A DNA stretch of 64,000 nt from Latrodectus hesperus (taxonomy: Eukaryota; Arthropoda; Arachnida; Araneae; Theridiidae): assembly GCA_037975125.1 (NCBI GenBank), contig CM075862.1, forward strand, positions 62,844,779 through 62,908,778, in the 5' to 3' direction. Numbering within the stretch: position 1 is the stretch's first letter; every line of letters starts with the position of its first letter. The notes below the pieces were generated by a model that saw only the letters and a list, made by a program, of their open reading frames with translations, did not search any database and was not told where the DNA came from. The position numbers and the translations under genes are program-made. Positions 1 through 23,689 of the stretch are shown here, in pieces.

Positions 1-3000
1 TGCATAGATATAATACTTATCTTCGATAATATTTATAGATGTAACTTAAAATTACAGTTATAGGTGAATGTTATAATAATCCAATGACTAAAAGTTTGAA
101 ATGAAAAATTTCCTGACTTACAAAATTCTAATGAAAATTTATGAAAGCAAAATATTTTTGTTAATATGCATGTAAAATTGATCCTTTTTGATCAGCAATT
201 ATTTGACATAACACTACAGACTTAATGTTGGTTTAATATATATTCTCATTGAAATTGATATTTTAGAAATTTGACCTCTATTGATTTCATAACTGTGTAA
301 GATATTAAATCAATTTGAATGTAAATTATGATTAATGATAGCATTAAATGTTTGATATTTTATTAAATTCTCAAATTAAATATTTCAACGAATTTAAAAT
401 TATGTTTAAAAAACTTAACAAAAGTGATTTTCACTAAAATATCTATTTGACTGATGAAATTTATTGCATCTATTTTCAGTTTCAATTTTTTCATACATGA
501 TTTTTTTAAGAAATTTCAAGAAACTATTTTTATTTTTTAAGATTCAGATCATTATAAATATGTAAATGTAAGGAAGTGTTCATATTTTATTCAGAGAAAC
601 TATCTAATTTCCTCGCATCAGTAATGTGAAATGGCAATTGAAATTCTATTTCTTTTGTTTTCTTCAATCCATTTGATGGATTCAGAAATAAAGAAATACA
701 TTTTCAATCACAAGCATGTAACCGTATACTATCTATGTGTTTTTGAAAGTAGGTATGTCATCTAAATTGATAAAACTGTATGATACTATTCATTTTTAAA
801 GTTTTGAGTTACAAATACCAAATATAAACGGATATATATGAGTCCAGAAATACAATTACGATATAAATTATATCTTTATTGTTTTTAGTTTACAAAATTA
901 ATTAATAAAAGTTTGATACAAAAATGAAAGTTGTTGACTGCTTTACGTCAAGTTTAAAAAAGTAGAAAATTAATTTCAGAAAAATATTTTTATATTAGAG
1001 GAATAATATGTTTAATGTTAACAATATTGTTAAGCGATGCTAATCTTCTGCATTTTTAAAAATTATTAAGTACCCTTAGGAAGTATTTTAAATATGCTTA
1101 TAAGTATTTCATCATAAAAATTACGTATATTTTAGATTTTATGTTCCTTCAAACAAATTTTTACGAGTAATACTTATTTATATCATACAACTGGGTCGTA
1201 TGCATTTACATATGTTATATTTTGCTGTTTTTTTCCACTAAATATTTTGATTAGTAAAATAGAAAAAAAATGTCTGAAATATTGGATATAATTAATATCC
1301 CTTCTGCTTATTGTGACTAGTGATTTTAATCATGATTTAATTTTTAAAGGTAAAAAGTAAATCTATAATAGAAAATGACATATTTTAGCAAATACATAAA
1401 TACTTTCAAAGGCAAAATGCATAAATAATTTGTATCATTTAAAACTTTACATAAGTAACTCAGGCCATTAGGATTATATACTATTTACTTTTTCTAAATG
1501 AATATTTTACTTATCATTGATCTTTATATATTGCAAAATAATTTTACCTTCGAAACTCAAGAAAAGATTTTTAATTTGAGAAAACTTCTTTTTGAAATTC
1601 ACCTTATTAAACATGATGTTCGAAACAGGAAAGTTTACTTTATTGCCTCCAATGAGATTATAGAATAAATCCATGTAAAAATTTGAAAATAACTATCAAG
1701 TAATGGTCTGTACAGACACCAAGAAATTTAGTTGTTTCATACATAAAAGAGATTAACATCTCTTTTATGTATGAAGCAACTAAATCTACCTTAGATATAT
1801 ACTTATATAATTTAAAAATAGGATATCAGTTGCCTTTTTAAATAAAATTTTAATAAATTTTAAAGTTTTTTTATTGGTCATGTGCTTTTTGGTTGCAATA
1901 AATGATTTCCTTATTTAACAGTTTAACATATGAATTTTATAATATATACTAGGATTTTGTGAAAGTGGAAAACTCTTGAAGGCGTCATTATTTAACATGC
2001 AATATATAATGTAAGTTTATGCATGTTTAAGTAAATTAAAATATAGTAAAAATCTTAGTATTATAGGTACATTGAAACGAATGACACATGTACAATAAAA
2101 TGCAAATGACATAAAACATTCTCAAAACAAAATGTTTAAGTTGTCAGCAATACAAGGATTTGTGTGTTATTATAAAATGAAATTTCAAAAGAACTGTATT
2201 AAAAATGCATAGCGAGTATTTCCTTTAAGTATTTATTTGCCATTATGTAGACATTCTAATAAAATATTACGCAGATTTAATTCTTTTAAATCGAAGAATC
2301 AAATGAATATAATTTTATGTTTAATATGATATTAGTTAAGAAAAAAAAACGTGTCGATATAAAACTGCTTGAAATCATTAGAAAATTTCACCATAAATTA
2401 TACATATTGTCATTAGGATCAAGGAATCAATAAAATGTATTTATGGTAATACACATTCAATTACCATATTCTGTTTTAAAACAATTAAGGGCATAATATG
2501 GGTATAAAATATATTTAAAATGATGGTAAGTGCAATGGAAGAGTTAGCACTCTTACACGCCTACTTTTATCAGAAAAAATAATTTTACCTATAAATGACT
2601 TTGGTATTCTGGAAACTGATCATGATAAATGTCTTTTTATCAAAGAAAAATTCTTAGTTTGTGTACACAAAAAAACTCAAAGTTATAATTTTTACTCATT
2701 ATAAATAGCAGTGCATTTAATAAACAGCATGAAGCTTAGAGCAACTCGATGCATATGCTATTGTTGATTCTAATAATTAACTTTAACTTATCTCGTTTAT
2801 AATGGAATCTACATTATGAGACACTTTCAATGAATGCTCTGTTTCAGTGTCTTTTATCTTCAACAACAAAATATTTATGATCTCACCTTCCAAAATAATT
2901 AGTGTATTGCAAATGAAAATAGTTTATTAAAATAAGTTTACAGCTAAACTCAGTGTTCACTTCTCCTACTTCTCCAATTCATATGATGAGATCAAGAAAT

Positions 3001-5841
3001 ATTATACTAAGGCTAATTCATATCAAGGGATATAAATTTAATTTTATATTTTTATTTTGCTTAGGATCTCTCTCATTCGTCATAATTTTAAAAATATAAT
3101 TATCACATTATCAACATAGTAATGCTGCTAGATACCTCTCAAAACCTAAATAAATCAGTCATCATCTGAGGCTATAATTTGTAAATTACTTAATTACTTT
3201 TAATATCCCTCTTACTCTTAAAATTCATTTTGTAAGAATTTAAATGTTATTACTCGACACTAATATCATGCACTATTTCTTATGATGAGGCATCTGCTTC
3301 TAAGTGATATACTAAGTAATTGATTGAGGTAAGTTTAAACACTTTAAAATCAAAATTAATTTTATTTAGATATTAAAGCTTTTCTTTTCCAAGAGGGGAA
3401 CCAAAAAATATAACATGAAAGAGGGGAAATGAAGACATTGATTTGCAAATAAAATTTTCTAAATTTTCTGGTACTTTAAAAATTATGATTGTTTAATTTG
3501 GCGTAAAAGTTTTGGTGATATTATAAATTAAAATCGATGCGTTTTCTTAATAATTAGGATACATACTTCTTCAAGTTTAATAACGATACAAACTTCTTGT
3601 AATAGTAGTGCTGATCAATTCAAGGGAGATTAAACTTTAGATGAATTTTAAATTCCAATAAATATCTTCTATTGTGTTATAAATTAAATTTAGAAAGTGT
3701 TAAAATGGAATTTTTGATTTGCTACTATCCAACACTTCTTGGCAGAAATAGAATAGTATTATGTTATGGAATCCATATGTAATGACAACATTTTAAGATA
3801 GCATTTTGATTTTAAAAGTAGTTTGCATAAAATTGTGTATATAAATAAATTATTTGTATTATTTTAGGGAAAATTGTGCATTCAATAATAAAAATTTGAA
3901 AATAAAACACATAGAAAATGCTTTAGGTAAATATTTAAATACTCTTATTCTTATTTTAAAGTGGTATAAAAAATGAATACATACTTTGAACTAGATTATT
4001 TGAAGACAGAGACACTGTTGATTTATTTTCCTTACACAGAAATTTTACATTATTAAGTTGCCTATGCATTGGTTTGAGAATTTCAGTATGCTTTCATGCT
4101 AAATACACAATTCATGTCTTAAGTACATTTTATAGCTTAAGGACTGCAAAGTATTAATTCATATTTTGTAATGCAGCTTGCTTTTGTAAAATGTTTTCAA
4201 ATTTTAAATACAGTAATGAAATATGTAATTTTGTATATCTTAAAAAAATTCGCAACATCGTTTCTAAGACTCATGTGTTATTTACACACTTCTAGATATA
4301 TTAAATATTAAGTTCCCAAAATATATTGATTTATATGAGAAAACATCAGATAAATTTATCAAATTCAAAGATTCAAAAGCAAAAGCCCTGTTAGTCCTTT
4401 TCTTTTCAATTCTAAATCATTTCAAATGGAAAGTACTTTAATCTTAAAATGTTTATGTAAGAAATTCTTGTTATTTAAATTATAATAAATACTTCCTATA
4501 GTTTAAATTTCATAAGGTTAAATGATTTTCACCACATTATTTTGCAAAACTGATAAATTCGTAAAAATAACCTTTGCTTATTCATATTTTTCTTCAGTTT
4601 TAACTTGTCTGTTTGAACTATAGTATCGAAAGACATATGGGGCTAAATGTCAGTCTCTAACTAATATCTTCATTTTTCTTCTCCAATTTTAAGCATAGGT
4701 TGAACACTATTTTGTAGATTCTCTTTAGCCATTGAACACTTCTCTCGTTTTATGTAGTCATTTTGAAACTATATTATTTTAGAAATGTAGAATTGTTGGG
4801 CAAATACATATTCTCACTAATGTAAGCACATATTTTAACAATTAATTAAATTTTTTGTCTTTTTATATTAAAGTAAACTAATATATTCGATTTTCTTAAA
4901 TACTCCTCCATTTTGATTATCAAATGAATAAATTTATATTTAGTTTTAGAAAATGATTAAAAAAATGAAAAAGTCTATTACAAGTGACATTTTTCATAAT
5001 CTAAATATTTACAATAACATAATTCTGATGAGAACATTTCACAAAATTAAAAGGGAAGAAAACTATTTATGCTTAAAATGACACAATTTATTTTACAAAT
5101 ATTTCAAGATTAAGACTTTGTAAAATTCATTTTCATATAGTTACTAAAAATGCAAAAATGCATGAGATTTTAACTCAAAATTTATATAATAACATTGATG
5201 AAAAAGACAAATTTGTTTTAAAATCATCCATGGAACATTTGTATAGAAGCAATTTTATTTTTATAAATTCAAATTAAATGTGGTTTGAATAAAAATCAAT
5301 ATTTTGAAACATTAATGCTATACTTTGAATTAATTATAAATTATTTATATAATTCTTACTATTTTTATTAACTCAATTATGATACAGATGCGAGTGAAAT
5401 CTAAGTAATATATTTCCGTTAATGTTATTATGTTGCAATTAAAAAGCATCTGTGATTAGAAATTCAATTCCAAATATTTTAACGTAATAGAAACTTAAAA
5501 CTAACACGTTACCACATCAAAAGAATAATCATTCGAATTCTTGAGCACGTTTCGATGTAATGGAGAACATTTGAAAGCGATATTTGATTTAGGATTTCTT
5601 TTTGTAATTAAGAAGTATTTTAATAGGAATTTGGTTAATTTCTAATAATTTAGTAAAGTGCAATATAAAATTAAATTGAATATAATCTTTATAAATCGGA
5701 GAGAGTATTGGCATTGAAATTTCTTTTTAATAAGTTTAAATATTTGATTAATTTAAACTTTCAACTGCTTCATTATTCATGTTTATGTAACAAACTCTTG
5801 ATTATTATAAAAAATAATCAATTTTATCGACTTTAGTTTTT
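1..5841. other. A/T-rich non-coding DNA
   Basis: No supportable coding region, RNA gene or recognisable transposon is seen on either strand. The sequence is A/T-rich throughout, with frequent stops in all frames and only short homopolymer A or T runs. The one structured element is the hairpin at 1726-1785, listed separately. Whether this is intergenic or intronic cannot be told from the window. Confidence 0.6.
1726..1785. repeat. 28-bp near-perfect inverted repeat with a 4-nt loop
   Basis: The left arm (1726-1753) and right arm (1758-1785) are reverse complements at 27 of 28 positions, separated by the 4-base loop TAAC. The single mismatch would be a G-U pair in RNA. No terminal repeat of a known transposon and no open frame lies beside it. 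It could be a foldback remnant of a MITE, a snap-back duplication made during replication, or a transcribed hairpin. The loop is shorter, and the stem more perfect, than in a typical animal pre-miRNA. The sequence alone does not say which. Confidence 0.85.
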
Positions 5842-6545
5842 TTATTAAAATATTATGTATTTTAAATAAATATTAGAAGACTTAAATTAAGATATAACAA
5901 GTTTTATTTTAATTTATAAATTTATTTTTAGAAATGAAAGATACGCAAAGCGTATGAATTTTGTAACAGTTTATACAGCAATAAATAATTAAATTGTGAT
6001 AAATATAACAAATAGGTCAAAAATACATGAATATATTTATATTTATATGAAAAGAATTAATATTATGTACTTTACTTTGTTATTAAAATATTACGTATTT
6101 TAAATAAAGATTAGGAGACTTAAATTAAGATATAACAAGTTTTATTTTAATTTACGAATTTATTTTTAGAAATATAAAATTAAAAAAATGTATTAATTTT
6201 TTAGCAGTTTATATAGCAATAAATAATTAAATTGTGATAATTATAATAAGTAGGTCAAAAATACATGAATAATTTTTTTGAAAAAACAATCAATCTTATC
6301 TACATTATTTTTTATTAAAATATTATGTATTTTAAATAACGATTAGGAGACTTAAATTAAGACATAACAAGTTTTATTTTAATTTATGAATTCATTTTTA
6401 GAAATTAAAGATAAGGAAAACGTATGAATTTTGCAACAGTTTATGCACCAATGAATAATTAAATTATGATAATTATAATAAGTAGGTCAAAAATACATGA
6501 ATTTATTTATTTTTATTAAAATTAAAAGAATGTATTTTACATACT
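5842..6545. repeat. tandem repeat, about 3 copies of a 232-238 bp unit
   Basis: Three head-to-tail copies start at about 5842, 6080 and 6312, giving periods of 238 and 232 bp. Landmarks recur in order in each copy: a TTATTAAAATATTA start, GACTTAAATTAAGA, ACAAGTTTTATTTTAATTTA, a CAGTTTAT segment, AATAAATAATTAAATT or a close variant, and AGGTCAAAAATACATGAAT. The copies differ by scattered substitutions and small indels, so the duplication is not recent. The A/T-rich lead-in before copy 1 (about 5805) also matches the end of copy 2, so the array may begin with a partial unit. No coding potential is seen. Confidence 0.85.
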
Positions 6546-10590
<4,045 letters not shown>

Positions 10591-10592
10591 TA

Positions 10593-10621
10593 CACTACTG
10601 GCCATTAAAATTGCTACACCA
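10593..10621 (+). repeat. left terminal inverted repeat of the Tc1 element
   Basis: 29-bp end starting CACTACTGG and finishing GCTACACCA. It matches the reverse complement of 11987-12015 at 27 of 29 bases and that of the extra right end (12490-12518) at 28 of 29. It would be the transposase binding and cleavage site. Confidence 0.93.
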
Positions 10622-10740
10622 GGAAAGCGGCACACCACACACGTGAAATTCGCATGACAGGTAGAACTTGCTGCGATATGCAAATGATTAAATTTTCAGC
10701 GCATTCATACAAAGCAGGCGACAGTAGCGACATCTACAAT

Positions 10741-10751
10741 GTATATAAAAC
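10741..10751 (+). promoter_or_regulatory. TATA-like box of the transposase gene
   Basis: A GTATATAAAAC sequence lies about 80 bp upstream of the transposase ATG (10825). Placement within the element suggests its internal promoter. This is assigned only from motif and position. Confidence 0.4.
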
Positions 10752-10824
10752 CAGAGATTTGACAGCAGTTTTCTCATACTCAATTTCCGTTTCAACGTTG
10801 TTTTCGGCAAAGAAAATTGTTGTA

Positions 10825-11880
10825 ATGCCTCGTGTAAGAAGAAGAAATGCCTATCAGCACGCGTCTAACTTTGATCGAGGAAGGATTATAGCCTACAGGG
10901 ATTGCGGTTTATCGTACCGCAATATTGCTGCTCGCATCGGTCGAGACCCCATGACTGTTAGCAGAATATGGAATCGATGGGTTCAGGACAATCATACTGA
11001 TTTAGGAACACAGGAACGTCATGCAGGATATCAGCGACCCCCATCACTAACAGCAGAGAAGACAGACATCTTATCCGCATGGTCACAAAGGATCGTACAG
11101 CCACGTCACGAACCCTGAGTCGAGAAATGGAGTCATTTGCAAGGCAACAAGTTTCTACTCGAACAGTTTGACGACGTTTGCAGCAGCATAGATTGTCTGC
11201 ACGGCGACCATGATTTTGGCTACCATTGACGCTGCGTCACAGACAGGAGCGCCTACAATGGTGTGATCAGCGACGAACCTGGACGCGGGAATGGCATCAC
11301 GTCATTTTTACAGATGAAACTCGCTTCTGTATACAGGACCATGATGGCCGCATCCATGTTTGGAGGCATCGTGGAGAACGCGCATTGCTAGCTTGCATTG
11401 GACATCGCCAAACTGGCCCATCTGCTGGAGTGATGGTATGGGGTGCCATTGGATACACGTCTCGATCACCTCTTGTTCGCATTTACCGGCACTTTGAACA
11501 GCAACCGTTACATTTCCGATGTGTTAAAGCCCGTGGCTCTGTCCTATCTTCGAGGCCTCCCTAATGCTTTGTTTCTTCAGGATAATGCACGACCACATGT
11601 TGCCCTTACTGTTCTGAACTTCCTTGTTACAGAACAGGTTCGACTGTTACCCTGGCCAGCACGTTCTCCTGATCTGTCACCAATTGAGAACATGTGGTCA
11701 ATGGTTGCCGAGCGATTGGCACGCCATCAATCTCCATCCACTACTGTCGATGAGCTGTGGCATAGTGTTGAAGCTGTATGGACTCAGATCCCCGTACATG
11801 CCATACAACCTCTGTTTGACTCCATGCCTAGGCGGATAAATGCTGTTATTGCAGCCAGAGGAGTCTGCTCTGGGTACTGA
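10825..11880 (+). pseudogene. Tc1-like DD34E transposase, broken by two frameshifts and two stops
   Basis: The product would bind the element's ends and carry out cut-and-paste transposition in the nucleus. The chosen start (ATG 10825, MPRVRRRN) gives a paired helix-turn-helix region, including a SYRNIAARIGRD segment and then TVSRIWNRW. The DDE domain follows: FTDETRF with Asp at 11313-11315, GVMVWGAIGY, LQDNARPH with Asp at 11581-11583, and SPIENMW with Glu at 11686-11688. Exactly 34 residues separate the last two, the Tc1 signature. All three catalytic residues survive. Damage: the frame shifts near 11050-11060 and back near 11485, with in-frame TGA stops in the segment between (GTT-TGA-CGA at about 11168 and CCA-TGA-TTT at about 11211). 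Those stops probably replaced Arg and Trp codons. The reading frame ends at TGA 11878-11880. The few lesions indicate a fairly young copy. Confidence 0.95.
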
Positions 11881-11986
11881 TTTCTCAAGATCTATACATC
11901 CTAATTTCCTGTAAATCTAATCACTTGTTCTTTCCACTATAATGTATGTGTCCAATAAATATCGTTCTGTTATTTGCATTCCTTCT

Positions 11987-12015
11987 TGGTGTAGCAATTT
12001 TAATGTCCATTAGTG
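11987..12015 (-). repeat. right terminal inverted repeat of the Tc1 element
   Basis: Starts TGGTGTAGC and ends TTAGTG. It is the reverse complement of the left end with two mismatches, and is followed by the TA target dinucleotide. Confidence 0.93.
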
Positions 12016-12017
12016 TA

Positions 12018-12380
12018 TATACTAATAATTTTATCAATGAAGAATGCTTAAAAAATTTTTACATATTCTACATGTTGGTTTCTTATGAATTATAGTAAAG
12101 AGAATATGTAAATGTACATACAAACCGCAATATGAACAATTGGTTTGTAACGTACCACGTAATATTTATTCAAAAGCTTCCTTAACTTTTATATTATGTG
12201 CTCTTTGAAATTCGTCAATTTTAATGCTTCTTACTTTCAATTAGCTAAAATATAATTAAATAATATCAAGATTTGTTTAATAAAAATGCATTTTACTATA
12301 TTTAATAATGCATCTAAGTTCAATAATCATTTCTATTATGTAATTATAAAATATAGATAAAAAATAGAAAGATTACAGCA
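12018..12380. other. A/T-rich spacer between the two Tc1 right ends
   Basis: 363 bp of A/T-rich sequence with no coding potential separates the inner right end of the Tc1 element from the extra copy of that end. I do not recognise transposon sequence in it. Confidence 0.6.
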
Positions 12381-12520
12381 TGATTTCTCAAAATCTATAC
12401 ATCCTAATTTCCTGGAAATCTAATCACTTGTTCTTTCCACTATAATGTATGTGTCCAATAAATATCGTTCTGTTATATGCATTCCTTCTTGGTGTAGCAA
12501 TTTTAATGTCCAGTAGTGTA
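12381..12520 (+). mobile_element. extra copy of the Tc1 right end (140 bp, no transposase)
   Basis: This segment repeats 11878-12017, that is the transposase stop region, 3' untranslated region with AATAAA, and the terminal repeat. I count about four mismatches in 140 bases. It ends with its own terminal repeat (12490-12518) and a TA (12519-12520). It carries no left end or internal transposase sequence. It may be the remnant of a second insertion deleted on its left side, or a duplication of the end of the neighbouring element. Confidence 0.92.
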
Positions 12521-13190
12521 GATTTATTAAGTATCAACAATTTCAATTGCGAAATAACTTTGAATTTTACAACATAAATTAAATATACATATTTTTTATT
12601 TGTAATATTTTAAGTATTAAAAGTAATTATTTAAGATATAATAGATATTTTTCTATATGAATGATATCACAAGTCCATTTTTTCTTAATATATTTTCATC
12701 ATGAAATTTCCTTTAATCTATAAATACATATACCATTTTTGTATTCAAATTTCTAAAATACCTCCGAAAATATTATTTCTCTAAAGTTATTCTATTTTTA
12801 CATATTTAAGTGTTATGCCTGAACATCTTCATTTAATCATCAATTCAATATCAGAATCGATGTTGATTAAGCTTGAAGAAATTAATAAGTAATTTTTTTG
12901 TACAACATTTATTTTTCATTTAATTTATTATTTCTATCTTAACAACCTTAATATAATGTCATATTTTACAGAATTTGAAAATAATAATATTTAATATCCA
13001 AGAAGAATATGATCTTAATAAAAATGTATAAATCTTAATTTAGAAACAATGTTTTATCACTAAATGTGATTGAAATGTGTGAGGGATTCGGAAAATATTG
13101 TTGGCATAATACAGAATTTTAGAGATTTATCCAATGTCCAAAAAGACATAATCATTGACTTTCAGCCAAGAGTTAAAGTATTACCGAAAT
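12521..13190. other. A/T-rich non-coding DNA
   Basis: No supportable feature. The frame at 13070-13270 overlaps the start of the next transposon relic but does not itself follow the transposase reading in its first part. Confidence 0.5.
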
Positions 13191-13610
13191 GGCTAAGAAT
13201 GGAAATGGCGAAATGGGAATCACGTTCTATGTTCCATTGGGCAGATAGACATTGGCGTATACCAACGTAATCCTCTGAAGCAAACACCCTCAGACATTTC
13301 TGAAATGCTCCAAGCTGAACGCTGGAGCATAATGGTCTGGAAATTCATCATTGAGGAAGGCACCATGGATCAATTCAAGTACGAATCTGTTTGGCGGACC
13401 ATGTTCACAACTATACTAGCATTCCTTTTCCTCCAGGATGGTGGCATCTACCAACTGGATAATGCGAGGTATCATATAAATAGCAATGTACGTACGTGGT
13501 TTGAAGAATACTAGAATAAATTAACACTTATCTTCTGGGCCGTAAACTCACTTTAAACCAAATTAAAAATCTTTAGAACGGTATGGATCATCAACACCTA
13601 ATCTAGCGCA
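13190..13610 (+). pseudogene. decayed Tc1-like transposase fragment
   Basis: Plus-strand reading frames give a run resembling the central DDE domain of a Tc1-like transposase. A VYQRNPLKQ segment leads to LQAERWSIMVW (family pattern VQAGGGSVMVWG), then a segment ending YQLDNARYHINSNVRTWFEEY (family pattern QQDNAPxHxxxxxxxWxxEH). Out of register beyond this come traces of the W-P-A-x-S-P-D-L and I-E-x-L-W blocks. The second catalytic Asp is at about 13458-13460. No N-terminal DNA-binding part and no terminal repeats were found. It is a different and much older family than the element at 10.6-12.0 kb, with several stops and frame changes. Confidence 0.75.
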
Positions 13611-14217
13611 GATAAAATTATAAGATCTAATTTTTAAATAATTTTAAAATCCATAAAATAAGCCTCGGGAAAATACTTTTATTAAATATTAATTTCTCTT
13701 CCGTATTTTTTTTCTTATTCAAATGCAATTAATTTTTGTATAACATCTAATTCTATTCCTATTAATTTTCTTTTTCAAATTAATTATCTTTTAAACTTTT
13801 CCTCTTCTAGCATGCAAGGAAAGAAAACAGTTTATTTATATATCATGTGTAAATTTACATATATAAACATGCTTTAATGCAGATTAACAAATTTATACCA
13901 ATATTTACCAAACAAAACGCAATTTTTTTCACTTTTTCACTAAATTGTTTTATTGAACAAAAAATCTTTTACACGCTTTAAATTTTAGCAATTTTTCTAT
14001 TAACCTTCTGGCCTTAGGTAAATAAAGACAAAAGATTTGATTTATTTGAAGAAAAAGAAACATTTTATGGAGAAAGAGAAATTAGCTATAATTTTTTACA
14101 AATTTAGTAAAGATCGGTAAAATCAACAAATATAAAATTTCTTTCTCAAATATATTAGATTTTCGATAATGATACTTTCCTTTATTCTCTTTACATTTTA
14201 GTTTATACCAAAATAAT
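13611..14217. other. A/T-rich non-coding DNA
   Basis: Nothing supportable. On the minus strand an AATAAA (about 14180) lies some 40 bp beyond the stop of the candidate exon at 14218-14426, where a poly(A) signal would be expected. Confidence 0.45.
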
Positions 14218-14426
14218 TTAAGCCGAAGACTTTTCCTTAATGTAGATGTTTTCTAAATATGCATATCCACGCTCAAGGGAGATTTTGATTAGAGTCGAAT
14301 CAATTATGATACTCTTCTCCATCCCATCTTCCCTGAAAAATGATTTCAGCGGATTTTGCTTGTATTCTACTGAAACCCAGAATTTGGGTGCATCTCCCTC
14401 TACCACTGAGACAAATGAGTTCTAAA
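14218..14426 (-). CDS. candidate terminal exon of an unidentified protein
   Basis: On the minus strand, a pyrimidine-rich stretch ending TTCACTTTAG is followed by an open frame of about 68 codons that starts NSFVSVVEGDAPKFWV and runs to a TAA at 14218-14220. It contains SFFREDGMEKSIIIDS, LIKISLERGYAYLEN and IYIKEKSSA at the end. Composition is less A/T-biased than the surroundings, charged residues are evenly spread, and an AATAAA follows the stop by about 40 bp. These fit a last coding exon with its acceptor at about 14424. There is no in-frame ATG, so it would need upstream exons beyond 14430, and none are visible nearby. I do not recognise the family. It could equally be a fragment of an old mobile-element protein. 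Confidence 0.3.
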
Positions 14427-16883
<2,457 letters not shown>

Positions 16884-17114
16884 ATAAAACATGAAGAAAG
16901 GTGAAATCAGAAATATAAAATTGGAAAGATACTAAAGTATATGAAGCAAAAGACAAGAAGGCATAGGGACCACGTCTTCATCAGGCAAATATATAGGCAA
17001 ATCTTTCTTTAGCTGTTTTTGCACTGGCTAGATTTCCTATTATGCATTGCAGTTTCAACATTATATTTTCAGTATTGTATTTATTACTTTATATTTATAT
17101 ATGTCTTTTCTTTA

Positions 17115-19118
<2,004 letters not shown>

Positions 19119-19630
19119 TTACAACAAACACAATGCAACTTTTGATTTTGGAAATGTTCCTGATTTTTTTAATAACCAATCGGTTTCATTTATCTTCGAT
19201 ATACTTTGCATAGATTCTTCTTCGAATAGACTGTGGCGACTTTCTCTGTCAGAAGAAAAGATAAAGTAAACACACATATGGGAGTAAAAACAATCTTTCC
19301 TTAACCCCAATATATCGATACATTTTTTCTTTCTGATGAGCATGGACCTCGAGTCCCTTTGCAATCATCTACACGTCATTCACTTTCTCTCCGCAACTGC
19401 AATGGTCCCGAAGGAACATTGTGTCATTCCAATGGTCGACACATGGGGATAAGTGCATTTAGAAGACAGTCTTCGCTCCTTTTTTCAGAAGAAACATTTG
19501 GCCGTAATGGCCTTTCTTGATTGTATGGAGCAACCAGTCTTCTGTCACAAGCGTCGAAGAGGTGTATTTTCAAAAAAATCAGAAGGAAAAGACTGCTAAG
19601 TAGTATTAGTCAATGGTGAAAGAACTGGGT
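19119..19630. other. GC-richer patch, unidentified
   Basis: This stretch has a more balanced base composition than its flanks. On the minus strand, 19364-19119 is open for 81 codons (MQRDSRSMLIRKKKCIDILG and onward to KSKVALCLL). It includes acidic and basic residues in proportions more like protein than chance A/T-rich frames. I do not recognise it, and no splice sites convincingly frame it. The part at 19370-19620 has no comparable frame. It may be an exon, an old mobile-element fragment or a conserved non-coding block. Confidence 0.2.
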
Positions 19631-23680
<4,050 letters not shown>

Positions 23681-23689
23681 ATCCTTATT

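Larger units (their letters stand above)
10591..12017 (+). mobile_element. Tc1-family DNA transposon, near complete, TA-flanked
   Basis: The element runs from 10593 to 12015 (1,423 bp) between TA dinucleotides (10591-10592 and 12016-12017), the usual target duplication of the Tc1/mariner superfamily. Its terminal inverted repeats are 29 bp, at 10593-10621 and 11987-12015, and match at 27 of 29 positions. The outer end begins CACTA and the inner end is GCTACACCA. Inside is a single transposase frame on the plus strand (10825-11880, broken). A TATA-like TATATAAAA lies at about 10741, some 80 bp before the transposase ATG, and an AATAAA lies at 11954 after the stop. Size, target site, repeat length and DD34E transposase all agree with a Tc1-like element. 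It is non-autonomous now because the transposase frame is broken. Confidence 0.95.

Noticed and set aside
11297..11482. Minus-strand 61-codon frame inside the Tc1 element
   Set aside because: Antisense shadow of the transposase DDE domain.
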